A stretch of 64,000 bases of DNA from a virus. Shown here in pieces: positions 41,467 to 50,433 of the stretch. Numbering within the stretch: the first letter of the stretch is position 1; each line of letters starts with the position of its first letter. A model generated the notes under the pieces. It was given only the letters and a program-made list of their open reading frames with translations. It was not told the origin of the DNA and did not search any database. The position numbers and the translations under genes are program-made. The stretch is from IMG/VR virus record IMGVR_UViG_3300036770_003943, positions 1 to 64,000 of that record; one strand, 5' to 3'.

Positions 41467-41495
41467 AACTATATCTTTATTTACACTATACCTAT

Positions 41496-41524
41496 AGTAT
41501 ACGGATCTTCCCAATTTGTGTCAA
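41496..41524 (-). promoter_or_regulatory. Early sigma70 promoter
   Basis: Minus strand: TTGACA (41524-41519), spacer of 17 beginning CAAATTGG, TATACT (41501-41496). It drives the 140-residue gene and the possible small peptide. Confidence 0.85.
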
Positions 41525-41986
41525 TTAACCCAACGTAGTGTCTTCCATGCCTGCGACCCTAAGTTTTGTGATATTGTTAATTTGGAAGGATTTACTATCG
41601 ATGGCTTTCATAAGCCCTAAAAACTTATTTCTAACCATGGCAAATTCGTTGATTAATAGCTGCCATTCATAAACTTCTGGGTCTCCGTCAACATAGCGAT
41701 CAGCGTCTCTACTAGTTAATGCTCTATTATATGTTTCAGTATATTTCTTAAAGGTGTCACTGCGCCGACGTCTAAGTTGTATATTAAGATATTCTAATAT
41801 AGCTTCAATTTCTTGAAGTTGGTTAAACCGATGTTCGACTATGCCTGGCATTAGTCTGGCATTCATTTCTAGATTACCTTTAAGACTTGTTTCTATCCTA
41901 GCACTAAGTATCTCAGATTCGAAATAGGCAATAGCATCGGGCAATAGTTCAATATTTCCCGTTACTTTTCGATACCAGTCACTCAT
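41525..41986 (-). CDS. uvsY: UvsY-like recombination mediator
   Basis: This 153-residue helical protein matches the UvsY layout: long helices with EIEAILEYLNIQLRRRRSDTF, then RALTSRDADRYVDGDPEVYEWQ and a C-terminal NKFLGLMKAIDSKSFQINNI-(T)KLR. UvsY loads UvsX onto gp32-coated single-stranded DNA. Position beside uvsX and gp32 supports the call, made from pattern rather than strong identity. Confidence 0.72.
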   Translation of the reverse strand: MSDWYRKVTGNIELLPDAIAYFESEILSARIETSLKGNLEMNARLMPGIVEHRFNQLQEIEAILEYLNIQLRRRRSDTFKKYTETYNRALTSRDADRYVDGDPEVYEWQLLINEFAMVRNKFLGLMKAIDSKSFQINNITKLRVAGMEDTTLG

Positions 41987-42243
41987 TGATCATCGTAATC
42001 GTAATTATCTTCTTCGTAACTGTCTTCTTCTGCAAAATTTTCAACAGCGTACAAATCTTTAATAACGGTATCTAGAACTGCGTCTGTGCCTAACAGTTCT
42101 TCACTTACACTATCCATATCATAGTGATTTTCCAAGCTGCGAAGAAACGCATTAGCAGCATCATATCTTTCTTTTTTATCAATATAACTCTTTACACTCG
42201 CCCAAACATCAGCAATCAAATTAACTTCATCATCATGTAGCAT
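41983..42243 (-). CDS. Small acidic protein between uvsX and uvsY
   Basis: This 86-residue protein is acidic, especially at the end (FAEEDSYEEDNYDYDDQ), with helices VNLIADVWASVKSYIDKKERY and AANAFLRSLENHY. It overlaps both neighbours. Acidic tails in this context could compete with DNA or bind gp32/UvsX, but this is speculative. Confidence 0.5.
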   Translation of the reverse strand: MLHDDEVNLIADVWASVKSYIDKKERYDAANAFLRSLENHYDMDSVSEELLGTDAVLDTVIKDLYAVENFAEEDSYEEDNYDYDDQ

Positions 42244-43300
42244 CCACAGTCTCCTTGGTCGTGTCTGCTTTATTTACATTAGATGCTAAATCTCTTAGCA
42301 TTATGTCTGCCATTACTCGATCTAACATTTCACCAGTCCATGCTTTGCGAAATGCTTTGTCTGTGTTGCCATCTTTATAGGTATAAACGTAGCTGTTGCC
42401 TTCACGTTTAAGCTGACCTTTTTCTTCGAGCATGTCAAAAAGGCCGCTGTATGGATCCATTCCAGTGGAATAGGGAATTTTGACTTGTACACTTTCAAAA
42501 GGTTTAGCATAGCGTGTTTTCATAACTTTACAAGCAGCTCTAATTCCATTTACTTCACTAGTTTTATTGCCGTCTTCATCTTCTTTCAATTTGAGTTTTC
42601 GCATGGCAACTACAATACTACTGGCGTAAATAAAGCCTTGGCCTCCGCTAATTTTATCGTCTGGATCAAACATATCTTGACTAGCGTAGGTGTGGTTGGT
42701 AGCTACTAATCCCACATTGTGACTACCAAACATATTTACACAGTTACGTACCAGTGCGGTTAGTGCTTTGGGTTTACGACCCATATCACCTTTAAGGTCG
42801 CCTGCGTCAAACTGATTAACATCTGTAGGAGTCAGCAACATGCCTAGGCTGTCAATAATAAACAAAACTTTTGGCCGATCTGTTACAGGCAATTCTTTGT
42901 AGTCAGCAATAAACTTGCTAATGGTCTTGGCCACATCGTCAATCATGGCCATGTTAAGTTTGAGCAACTTGTCATCGGCAGTGCTGACTCCCAGGGCGTG
43001 TAACCATGCCTCGTCTAAGGCATTTTCACTGTCAACTAATACTACAAAGATACCCTGTTCTTGGGCGTGTCGCACAAGGTTGCCTGAACAGATATAACTT
43101 TTACCTGCTCCACTTTCACCAGCGAACACTGTGACCTTACCCAATGGAACTCCTTTGAAAAAGTCTCCACTGATAAGATAATTCAGTGTATAGTTGCCAG
43201 TGCTGATCCAATCTGTAGGATCGTTAAAACCAATACTAAGGCCGTCAATGGCCTTGGTTAAATCTTTTCTAAATTTGCTTACATCAAACGGGCGTGTCAT
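42233..43300 (-). CDS. uvsX: UvsX RecA-like recombinase
   Basis: This 355-residue RecA-family protein has Walker A GESGAGKS (61-68), the catalytic Glu region DSENALDEAW and Walker B VLFIIDSLGML. The L2-region motif GGQGFIYASSIVVAMRKLK follows. It forms filaments on single-stranded DNA for strand exchange. It clusters with UvsY and gp32. Length is near T4 UvsX. Confidence 0.93.
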   Translation of the reverse strand: MTRPFDVSKFRKDLTKAIDGLSIGFNDPTDWISTGNYTLNYLISGDFFKGVPLGKVTVFAGESGAGKSYICSGNLVRHAQEQGIFVVLVDSENALDEAWLHALGVSTADDKLLKLNMAMIDDVAKTISKFIADYKELPVTDRPKVLFIIDSLGMLLTPTDVNQFDAGDLKGDMGRKPKALTALVRNCVNMFGSHNVGLVATNHTYASQDMFDPDDKISGGQGFIYASSIVVAMRKLKLKEDEDGNKTSEVNGIRAACKVMKTRYAKPFESVQVKIPYSTGMDPYSGLFDMLEEKGQLKREGNSYVYTYKDGNTDKAFRKAWTGEMLDRVMADIMLRDLASNVNKADTTKETVDAT

Positions 43301-43586
43301 TGTAGTTATCCCTTTGGTATTCCATGATCATCTTAGTCACAGGGTCTAATTCTTTGGCAAAGTAATTGGGCATGTCTTTAGACATCATTTCCAAAATATA
43401 ATCACTAGGGTAGTGTTTTAGTAAATTCCTAGCACGTTCACGTACAACCTTTGGAACTTTTGGAGTCATAAGTGGGCTAGTAAGTTCCATAAGAAACTTC
43501 CTAGTTTGAATAATATTACGATAACGTTCGTCTGGTAAAGTCATGCTGTCATACCTTGCTTTGCTTAATCTGCGTTTTTTCAACAT
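43284..43586 (-). CDS. BPSL0761-like protein
   Basis: This 100-residue protein has the core MTLPDERYRNIIQTRKFLMEL, TPKVPKVVRERARNLLKHYPSDYILEMM, which fits the BPSL0761 family known mainly from betaproteobacteria (TPDERxRAxxxTRxFL, RxVRxxAxxLLRHYPSxxD). Function unknown. It lies between uvsX and gp32, an unexpected place for a host-type family. Confidence 0.6.
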   Translation of the reverse strand: MLKKRRLSKARYDSMTLPDERYRNIIQTRKFLMELTSPLMTPKVPKVVRERARNLLKHYPSDYILEMMSKDMPNYFAKELDPVTKMIMEYQRDNYNDTPV

Positions 43587-43593
43587 TGTGGTA

Positions 43594-43609
43594 AGGGGCT
43601 TTCGCCCCT
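43594..43609 (-). promoter_or_regulatory. RNA hairpin after gp32
   Basis: Minus strand: AGGGGC-GAAA-GCCCCT, six-pair stem with a GAAA loop, then TTACC rather than a T tract. It may protect the gp32 3' end or act as a weak terminator before the BPSL0761-like gene. Confidence 0.55.
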
Positions 43610-43613
43610 GTCT

Positions 43614-44597
43614 TTATTTGGCTTGCTGACGATTGCGAATCATAGCAAGAATGTCATTGACATTCTTTTTGCCTTCGGGTGTAGCCGCAGGATCTGGATC
43701 AAACGGAGGATCATCTTCTTCCTCAATCACTGGCTTGCTAGCTACTACTGTAGGCTTAGATTGAACAGGAGCACTTACTTCTGAAGTTTCAGTGTCAGTA
43801 GCACCTAAGTTTAAACCGCTAGGCTTAAAATGTTGTCCCCAGCGTTGAGGATCATATAATTCACCATCTACACTAGCTTTAAACATTTCATACATAATCT
43901 CAATTTCTTCTTTGCTAGGTTTCTTTGGCATAAAATCGTTTAGATTAAATAGACCATGTGTAGCAATACTTTGAAGTTCGACTTCGGTCAGACTGCGTTC
44001 ACGTCGAGCAAAACTGCTGGTTGTGTAATCAGCATATTGACCTTTGGTAGTTTTAGTAAGACGGAAATCGGTGCCGCTGACATAATCTGTGAATAGATGT
44101 TCCATTTCCGGATCCATTAACGCAGCCTTGACAAGATTAAAGATGCTGCTATTAATAATAAATCTACGGATTGGATTTTCTGGCACTGTTTCTTCCGCTA
44201 GTGCGCTTTGTACTACGAATCCTTGAAAAACGTAACTACGTTTTTTCCAATACTTGTTTGCTAGTTCTTTGAGACTAGCGTCCTTGTACCAAGGACGAAT
44301 CTCAGCATGGATTGGACAGGTTTCTTTCCACATCTCCACACAGGGAACTTTTACTGTAACACGACGATTCTCATCATGGCCTTTTATTCCGCCAAATTCA
44401 ATATTAATGATTTGACGTTCGCGCCATGGAAAATCATTGGTTTGATCACCGTCAGGTAAAAACCTTAATACTGTTGTTGAATTTTCGGGGATATTCCAAA
44501 AAGGAAAGATTGCGTTGTCGCCGCCGCCGGTTTTATTTCCAGCGTTTTTGCTTTCTTGCTCTAATAAACGAGCTCTAATTTCTGCCAATGTAGCCAT
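43614..44597 (-). CDS. Single-stranded DNA-binding protein (T4 gp32-like)
   Basis: The protein is 327 residues from the ATG at 44597, nine bases after GGAGAAA. The N-terminal basic B region (MATLAEIRARLLEQ) mediates cooperativity. The core has FPFWNIPENSTTVLRFLPDGD, VPCVEMWKETCPIHAEI (zinc-type Cys/His) and YWKKRSYVFQGFVV. The Asp/Glu/Pro tail (about 270-327) binds partners. It coats replication intermediates. Strong promoter upstream. Confidence 0.92.
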   Translation of the reverse strand: MATLAEIRARLLEQESKNAGNKTGGGDNAIFPFWNIPENSTTVLRFLPDGDQTNDFPWRERQIINIEFGGIKGHDENRRVTVKVPCVEMWKETCPIHAEIRPWYKDASLKELANKYWKKRSYVFQGFVVQSALAEETVPENPIRRFIINSSIFNLVKAALMDPEMEHLFTDYVSGTDFRLTKTTKGQYADYTTSSFARRERSLTEVELQSIATHGLFNLNDFMPKKPSKEEIEIMYEMFKASVDGELYDPQRWGQHFKPSGLNLGATDTETSEVSAPVQSKPTVVASKPVIEEEDDPPFDPDPAATPEGKKNVNDILAMIRNRQQAK

Positions 44598-44661
44598 AGT
44601 TTTTCTCCATAATATGCCAGTTAAATGTGCCTGGATCATGAAACACTTGTCTCATGAACGA

Positions 44662-44691
44662 ATTATAGCAAATTAATATCTGCTAAGTCAA
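44662..44691 (-). promoter_or_regulatory. Sigma70-type promoter of gp32
   Basis: Minus strand: TTGACT (44691-44686), 18-base spacer, TATAAT (44667-44662). Confidence 0.7.
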
Positions 44692-44714
44692 GAGCAAGTT
44701 CACCGAACTTGCTC
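44692..44714. repeat. 10-base perfect inverted repeat upstream of the gp32 promoter
   Basis: GAGCAAGTTC-ACC-GAACTTGCTC, a strong hairpin directly before the -35 box and after the 421-residue gene. It lacks a T tract in the minus direction; it could still be a transcript end or an operator. Confidence 0.6.
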
Positions 44715-44729
44715 TATATATTTACCTTA

Positions 44730-45995
44730 TTATTTCAATATCTGTTCTACTGTGTATTTTTTCAATGCCGATTCAAAAAAATCATTAAGCCTAAAATTGT
44801 AGTCTTGTTTGGTTTCTGCTACCTGTGCTTTGCCAATAATGCCTCGGGTTAAATTTTCTACATCAACTGGGTCCAAATATCCTTGACTCATGTGTTCTTG
44901 TACTTGAGAAAGAGATTTTTCTAACTCAGCATCTTCCAAAACAGGAAGAACCAAGTTAATTAGTTCGGTGGTATTAACTGTTGGACTTTCATATACAACA
45001 AATGAATATAGACTGGTGTCAGGCATTTCTTTTACTGTAATGCTGGTGCTTTCTTCGATTTGTTTTTTGAGTTCTTCGTAGGTTTTCATTGCTTCCATTT
45101 TAGCTTGGTACTCTTTTAAGTACCCATTAATTTTAGGAAGCAGGTCAGTTATGCTTTCATCAAATACATTTTTTGTTAGTTTTTCTTTTAAACTTTCGAT
45201 GTTTTCTTCGTTACTTTCGTGTACATCTTTCATTAAACGTTCTGAGTTGTACCTGCCTACAAGATCTTTGATTTCTGATAAACGCTGTCCTAAAGCAAAG
45301 TGTATATCATTGGCCTGTTCTTGTAACCCGTTGCTTTTAATGTAACGTGCTAACTGTAGTAATTGATTGCGCTCCTCACTTAGGCTAATAATTTTCTGTC
45401 CGATTTCATCGTAAGGAGTTCCGCCTTCGGCAACATGACGAGTCATTGTTCGTGCTGCGCCTAAATGAATGAAAGGAAATTTAAATCTTTCACCTTGATT
45501 GTTTTCGATAAAAAGTGCTCGAATATTTCTGCTTCGGCTACCATGTATTTCTTCGTTCACTGGTTTGCTGTGCCTAATAATTAGTTTGGCACCATTGGCC
45601 TGCTGGTAGCTAGTTTTTTGACTGCCAGCTATAGGGCCCAGACTTTCATTCATTTTAACCATATTTTCAACATCCTTTAATTCTATTTCTTTACCTGTAT
45701 AAGGACGCAAATCAACATTCATCCCAAACATTTTTGCTATTCCGTCTCGAATAGTATGATGTAATTTTTTAATTTTGTCGTAACCACCATCGCTATATTT
45801 TATTTTTATAACACGTTGATCTTCGCCGTCTTCTACTATTTCGACAGTAAACTTTTCATCTGTACTGTAAAAATATCTGCCTTTTTTAGCATTGAGAATT
45901 CTTTTTCCATCTTTGTCGAATATAATAACAGTATGTCCGAACCCTTTTAGTTGATCGAACACCCTATCAGCAACGGTATCGTAATCTATAGCCAT
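44730..45995 (-). CDS. Conserved-type T4-like phage protein, unknown
   Basis: This 421-residue protein has an N-terminal beta-rich part (about 1-100: RYFYSTDEKFTVEIVEDGE) and a central segment (about 140-185: LIIRHSKPVNEE, FKFPFIHLGAARTMTRHV). Long charged helices (about 195-300) and a helical C-terminus follow. Similar proteins sit near terminase in aquatic T4-like phages. Function unknown; a late box lies five bases before the ATG. Confidence 0.55.
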   Translation of the reverse strand: MAIDYDTVADRVFDQLKGFGHTVIIFDKDGKRILNAKKGRYFYSTDEKFTVEIVEDGEDQRVIKIKYSDGGYDKIKKLHHTIRDGIAKMFGMNVDLRPYTGKEIELKDVENMVKMNESLGPIAGSQKTSYQQANGAKLIIRHSKPVNEEIHGSRSRNIRALFIENNQGERFKFPFIHLGAARTMTRHVAEGGTPYDEIGQKIISLSEERNQLLQLARYIKSNGLQEQANDIHFALGQRLSEIKDLVGRYNSERLMKDVHESNEENIESLKEKLTKNVFDESITDLLPKINGYLKEYQAKMEAMKTYEELKKQIEESTSITVKEMPDTSLYSFVVYESPTVNTTELINLVLPVLEDAELEKSLSQVQEHMSQGYLDPVDVENLTRGIIGKAQVAETKQDYNFRLNDFFESALKKYTVEQILK

Positions 45996-46000
45996 GTATA

Positions 46001-46007
46001 TATTTAC
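46001..46007 (-). promoter_or_regulatory. Late-type box before the 421-residue gene
   Basis: Minus-strand GTAAATA, then TATAC, then ATG (45995). Leaderless arrangement. Confidence 0.45.
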
Positions 46008-46015
46008 CTATTTTA

Positions 46016-47551
46016 TTAAATTATACCGATCGGCATTGGGGCAAGGAATTCGGTACTGTCTCGTTCTACTAGACGTTTGTAAGTTCTGTCGTCATATTTC
46101 ATTAAATGTTCGATAAGTCTAACAGCCAACAGGGTGCCCATAACTAAGTCATCTGTTTCACCTTCCTTAGCAGCGAAACTAGTTCCATGGGCTACAAATG
46201 TTTTAAATTCTTGTATAAGATTTTTACTTCGTGGCACCATCTTACCTGACTCTAGATAGTATTTTAGCTTGGTACAAGCAGCAATTTTACTTTTATTAGT
46301 AGTATTGAATCCTTTACGCTTACCACCAGGCTCGCTGAGAAAATATCCTGGTATTCGTTCTTCACCATATTCTTGTATGGCTACTAGAGCAGCTTCACCT
46401 AAAGTATTATTTTCAACGCTCCAGTATATTTGATCGTTACCTATACCACTATCTCTAACATGTTCGAGGATATTAATTAATACTCGCAATTGTCCACGCA
46501 CATCGGTTTTATTGTGCTGCCATTCTGCCACTTGAATTAAATCTGGTAATCTATATACTTCAATAGCAGCAGGATCTCCTCCGGTACCCAAGCTCGGGTC
46601 CCAAGCAATGACGTACATAGAGTCTTTTTCAATAGTGTCATATATGCGTAATTGTCCTATTCTACCAATAGGATCAACTCCTGACATATTAGCCAGGAAC
46701 ATACTGTTAATAAGAGTTTCATCGGCACTGATAAATTTACATTCATGTTCTCGCAAAAAGCGTTCTTCTCCGATTTTACTGCGTTCAGTATTTCCCCATT
46801 GGTCATCTCTATCTGGGTGATCACTCCATATATATTTTATACTGGCAAAACCATTCTTACCTAACTTTTGATTATTACCATATTCGTCAATGTTTTTTGT
46901 AGCTTCGTTCCAAATTTGAGCAAACTGATCATTATCTTGGTTTGGTGTGCTGGTAATAATACACTTACCGCCGGTTGCTAGGGTAGGACTCAATGAAGTC
47001 CAGAATTCCTTAGCGATACGTGGTGGTACAAACGCAAACTCATCTAAGTATACTAAGGTCAAGCTCATACCACGGCCAGTGTTTTCAGTTGTTGTGGCAC
47101 TGACTATTCTACTACCATTATCAAAGTCTATACTGCCTTTGTTATAGCTAGTAGCACCAGCTTTAATCCAACTAGGAACATTTTCATACATGAATCGCAC
47201 ACGTTGCATTATTTCTTGTGCGCCAGTGTATTTGTGAGCTGCTATTAATATAGTACTATCAGGCACAAACATAGCATACCAAAGCAAATAAGCAGCAGCA
47301 CAGGTAGATTTGCCCATCTGTCTACCTAGCATGTTAATGCTATATTTGTTTTGATGGTAGCAGGCTATTAGTTCGATTTGGTAATCATATAACTCGAAAG
47401 GTACACGACCTTTCGTCGGGTGCTGAATCCAAATATAGTTGCGTATAAAATATACAGGATCAGTAGCGGATTTAATAATTTCCGCTATCTGATTTTCTGA
47501 ATAATTTTCTTTTTTATATGCCGGCTTAATTAAACCTGCTTGAGTGCTCAT
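46016..47551 (-). CDS. Terminase large subunit (T4 gp17)
   Basis: This 511-residue packaging motor has an adenine-binding LYDYQIELIACYHQ, Walker A GRQMGKS (76-82), a Walker B LTLVYLDEFAFVP with catalytic Glu (about 165-177) and motif III ITSTPNQ. The RNase H-like nuclease domain holds MYVIAWDPSLGTGGDP and later acidic residues. It cuts and pumps DNA into the prohead. Its start overlaps the previous gene by four bases. Confidence 0.95.
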   Translation of the reverse strand: MSTQAGLIKPAYKKENYSENQIAEIIKSATDPVYFIRNYIWIQHPTKGRVPFELYDYQIELIACYHQNKYSINMLGRQMGKSTCAAAYLLWYAMFVPDSTILIAAHKYTGAQEIMQRVRFMYENVPSWIKAGATSYNKGSIDFDNGSRIVSATTTENTGRGMSLTLVYLDEFAFVPPRIAKEFWTSLSPTLATGGKCIITSTPNQDNDQFAQIWNEATKNIDEYGNNQKLGKNGFASIKYIWSDHPDRDDQWGNTERSKIGEERFLREHECKFISADETLINSMFLANMSGVDPIGRIGQLRIYDTIEKDSMYVIAWDPSLGTGGDPAAIEVYRLPDLIQVAEWQHNKTDVRGQLRVLINILEHVRDSGIGNDQIYWSVENNTLGEAALVAIQEYGEERIPGYFLSEPGGKRKGFNTTNKSKIAACTKLKYYLESGKMVPRSKNLIQEFKTFVAHGTSFAAKEGETDDLVMGTLLAVRLIEHLMKYDDRTYKRLVERDSTEFLAPMPIGII

Positions 47552-48363
47552 TTTTCAGATTTAAATTGTTTGTATTCTTTTATCATTTGCTGTTCACTGA
47601 GCGGATTATCTCCCTGACCAGCTGGTCTATTCAAAGCACTTCCGGGCTTACCTCTGCCACTGCCCTTCAATGCCCAATCACGAATATCACCGTAGGGTTT
47701 CGGATCTCGTTCATTAGTATGAATAGGTGTATTTTCCCATGCTTCTTGTGTCATTTGTTCTTGGCTAACCTGAGTTCCTTGTGCTACACCGGCCAACTTC
47801 ATTAACATCATTAGTTCAGCGGGATTATCTGTAGTAACATTTAAATTCTTATCACCACGCTGAATGTTTAACGTATAACGGTCAGGTGATTGCTGTTCCT
47901 GTGCTGCCATCGCTCCTGGCATACTCAATGGACTCATGTCACCACATTCTTCCAATGACTCCTTAGTAGCTTCCTGTTCATCATCTTCGCCGATACTACG
48001 TTTTTTCATTGAAGCAAGGCCAGCTTGACTGCTCGGATGGACTTGTGATCTTTCAAGATCGCCAAGACTTAGTGGACTACGCTTACTGGGAGGTAATTTC
48101 ATTTTATCTCGGGCTTGTTTTCCAGCTTCAATTGAATCAAACTCATCCTCATCATCCATTGGTGTTTCTTGAATAGACTGTAAGTGTCGCAAAACATTTT
48201 CAATATCTTCGTTTTTTTGTTTACGCATTTGTGCAAAGTCGTGTTTATCGATATCGCCGTCTTTATCTTTGTCTAGTTTTTTTTGGCCGCCTACAAGTTC
48301 CTTAGTTTCTTGTACAGTGACATCTAGTTGTTGTAGTTTAGTTAAAATATCAAACATTTCCAT
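47548..48363 (-). CDS. Head-core-type protein with EF-hand-like loop
   Basis: The protein is 271 residues from the ATG at 48363 (GAGGGACTAAT before it); an upstream TTG is less likely. Residues 31-42 (DKDKDGDIDKHD) match an EF-hand calcium loop at positions 1, 3, 5, 6, 8 and 9. The rest is low-complexity acidic, with YTLNIQRGDKNLNVTTDNP and LMMLMKLAG, a motif seen in T4-like marine phage head proteins. Prohead core or virion role inferred. Confidence 0.55.
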   Translation of the reverse strand: MEMFDILTKLQQLDVTVQETKELVGGQKKLDKDKDGDIDKHDFAQMRKQKNEDIENVLRHLQSIQETPMDDEDEFDSIEAGKQARDKMKLPPSKRSPLSLGDLERSQVHPSSQAGLASMKKRSIGEDDEQEATKESLEECGDMSPLSMPGAMAAQEQQSPDRYTLNIQRGDKNLNVTTDNPAELMMLMKLAGVAQGTQVSQEQMTQEAWENTPIHTNERDPKPYGDIRDWALKGSGRGKPGSALNRPAGQGDNPLSEQQMIKEYKQFKSEK

Positions 48364-48364
48364 A

Positions 48365-49018
48365 TTAGTCCCTCGCAAAGGTAGGCTGTTTACCTAGTTT
48401 AGCAGTTTTAGTTAAAGGGCTGGTCTTCACAGCATCTTTTGGATCTCCAATTATTGGTTCACTTAGAGGAACATCTGGGTCCTTTAGTTTTGGTTGCTTA
48501 GTCTCTTTTTTACGAGCATCGCTTAATTTTTTTAGTTCTTTAAGAAATGCGCTGTTATATTTGTCACCATATAAATCACTAGCTTTTTCTTCGGCTGCTT
48601 CATCTTTAGTGTAATCTGTGCCTATCTTAGCTTCTAACTTTTTTGGATTTTTTAGAAATTTTTCTTGTTCTTCGTCACGTTGAGCTTCGATTTCTCTTGG
48701 CTCATTGGCATTTCTGACTACTACTGATCCTTCAGGCAAGTCTAATAACTTAGCTAGTTCTATGTGTAACATTTCGGTGCTAACTGGCAAATTAGCAGTA
48801 AAATCTATAATATAAACTTCAGCCATATCCATGTTAGGAAAATCCAATGGACGTTTCATTAGTATTGTTTTGTTAGGACGACTTATACGCTCGGCATCAT
48901 ACTTTTCTAGATGATGTTCAATTTTATCCATCATTTCATCGGTAACATCACAGGCAATCTTAATCCGGATATCGTGTTTTTGTAAAATTGATTCTATATA
49001 TTCTCTAAGAGTTTTCAT
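48365..49018 (-). CDS. Head-associated-type protein with MKTLREYIES start
   Basis: This 217-residue protein begins MKTLREYIESI, recalling capsid-targeting starts. A folded N-terminal domain (about 10-115, with DVTDEMMDKIEHHLEKYDAE and DMAEVYIIDFTANLPVS) leads to a Lys/Glu-rich disordered tail. It sits between terminase subunits, led by a late box and a GGAG site. Function unknown. Confidence 0.5.
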   Translation of the reverse strand: MKTLREYIESILQKHDIRIKIACDVTDEMMDKIEHHLEKYDAERISRPNKTILMKRPLDFPNMDMAEVYIIDFTANLPVSTEMLHIELAKLLDLPEGSVVVRNANEPREIEAQRDEEQEKFLKNPKKLEAKIGTDYTKDEAAEEKASDLYGDKYNSAFLKELKKLSDARKKETKQPKLKDPDVPLSEPIIGDPKDAVKTSPLTKTAKLGKQPTFARD

Positions 49019-49036
49019 GGGTAGATCTCCAATAAA

Positions 49037-49441
49037 CTATTTATGCTTATGGCTATCTTTCTTTTTCCATTTAGAACTAGCAACTGGACTTACTTTGTTT
49101 ACTTGTTTATCTTCAACGCTTTTATTTTTAGGATTTGGATGTAATTCATCGGTCCAGACTAGACCATTGGCTTTATAAGCCTGTTTAAGCATATCTGTTT
49201 CATGTTTTGTGTAAGGATTAATTAAATTATTTCTTCCTACCCAGCTTTCGCTACTGCCTTTTAAGGGAGTAATACCATCAGCTTCTGCAGTTTTCATACC
49301 TAGTCTATACAAGTCGTAAACTCGATCAGCAGTACCAGATACTAAATGAGCACTAGGTAACGTGTTGATAGCATCAGTGTGAAGTCGACCTGCTGTCTTA
49401 GTGTAGTTTCTATCTTCGATTATTATTTCGCGAATTAGCAT
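49037..49441 (-). CDS. Small MLIREIIIE-start protein, possibly head core
   Basis: The protein is 134 residues from the ATG at 49441 and begins MLIREIIIEDRNY, like several small proteins here. The middle reads DRVYDLYRLGMKTAEADG and LKQAYKANGL, and it ends SPVASSKWKKKDSHKHK, similar to the end of the 22.6-23.0 kb protein. Function unknown. Confidence 0.5.
   Translation of the reverse strand: MLIREIIIEDRNYTKTAGRLHTDAINTLPSAHLVSGTADRVYDLYRLGMKTAEADGITPLKGSSESWVGRNNLINPYTKHETDMLKQAYKANGLVWTDELHPNPKNKSVEDKQVNKVSPVASSKWKKKDSHKHK
49038..49044 (-). promoter_or_regulatory. Late promoter
   Basis: Minus-strand ATAAATA in AGCATAAATAGTTT, 19 bases before the ATG at 49018 with GGAGATCTACCC between. Confidence 0.55.
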
Positions 49442-49474
49442 GATAGTATCTAGCAAAATAAGCTAGATATCTTA

Positions 49475-49969
49475 TCATACTTTAGTATTATTATTTTTTA
49501 AGTTTTGATTAATAATGTTTAATATAGCATTTCTATCTGTATTAAGTTCCGTCGGTTTGTCTGCGTCTTCGTCTTTGCCTAGATCTTTTTGTAGCCTTGC
49601 TAGTCTCAACTGAAGTTCGACCATCTTAAGTTTTTTTTCTAACTTAGTTGTTTTAGCAGTTATAGCATTGCCCATCATAGTGCTAGCGACTTCGAATATT
49701 TTACCAGCATTGCGATCATCTACATTAAAGCCTAAATCCATTAATTTTTCATAACTATCCATAGCCTTATTGGCATATTCATCTAAATCCCTGTCCTCTA
49801 TTTCTAAGCCACGAACTTGAGGTAGTGCTTCGTTAATACGATTAGCCACAGTAAGTTGATCTTTAACACGTTCTATAGTGTCAGGCATAGGGATAATTTC
49901 TGCTTTAGGTGCAGGTTCTTCGTCGGGCTGTGAATCTATGTTAAAAAATTCTTCTAGTCGTTTAGTCAT
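49475..49969 (-). CDS. Terminase small subunit (T4 gp16-like)
   Basis: This 164-residue protein has the gp16 layout: LEEFFNI start, Pro/Ala-rich linker, then a coiled-coil core (LDEYANKAMDSYEKLMDLGF, IFEVASTMMGNAITAKT, LEKKLKMVELQLRLARL) that forms the oligomeric ring. It recognises DNA ends and stimulates gp17. Located upstream of gp17 in the head-packaging run. Confidence 0.85.
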   Translation of the reverse strand: MTKRLEEFFNIDSQPDEEPAPKAEIIPMPDTIERVKDQLTVANRINEALPQVRGLEIEDRDLDEYANKAMDSYEKLMDLGFNVDDRNAGKIFEVASTMMGNAITAKTTKLEKKLKMVELQLRLARLQKDLGKDEDADKPTELNTDRNAILNIINQNLKNNNTKV

Positions 49970-50433
49970 CTTTTTTTCACTCTTGTTGTTGATTTAGTCT
50001 TAGGTTGCCAATTCCGATAAATGTCTTCCTCAGTGAGTATTCTAAATTTCATACCATGTGTTTGACACCAAGCACGACATGCCTCCCATTTGGCCATATT
50101 CAAAACTACTGCAGCTTTTTCTTGCTGCGTTCGTGCCTGTTCTAATAAGGCTTGATTTCGAGGTTTAACTTCTATAACTTCGCTAATTTTATTCCCATTC
50201 TTGTCTTGATACGTAATTAAAAAGTCGGGATAATAAAAAGTATTTCTTCCAGTAAAAGGATTACGGTAAGGAATCCTGAGACTTTCACTAGCCCAAGCTA
50301 TTATATTGGGGTGGTTATCACAAAATCTCATGACTGTTAGTTCCCAACCACTGCGATATTTAGGATTATTATTGCCTATATATTTTTGAGGATTAACAGG
50401 ACTGAAAAAACCCTGTGTATAATTATTGGCCAC
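49966..50433 (-). CDS. Head completion nuclease-like protein (T4 gp4)
   Basis: This 155-residue protein starts MANNYTQGFFSP, has NPKYRSGWELTVMRFCDNHPNIIAWASE (about 25-52), then TFYYPDFLITY and SEVIEVKPRNQ. The last matches a PD-(D/E)XK-type core. In T4, gp4 completes heads before tail joining. It overlaps gp16 by four bases. Confidence 0.88.
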   Translation of the reverse strand: MANNYTQGFFSPVNPQKYIGNNNPKYRSGWELTVMRFCDNHPNIIAWASESLRIPYRNPFTGRNTFYYPDFLITYQDKNGNKISEVIEVKPRNQALLEQARTQQEKAAVVLNMAKWEACRAWCQTHGMKFRILTEEDIYRNWQPKTKSTTRVKKR

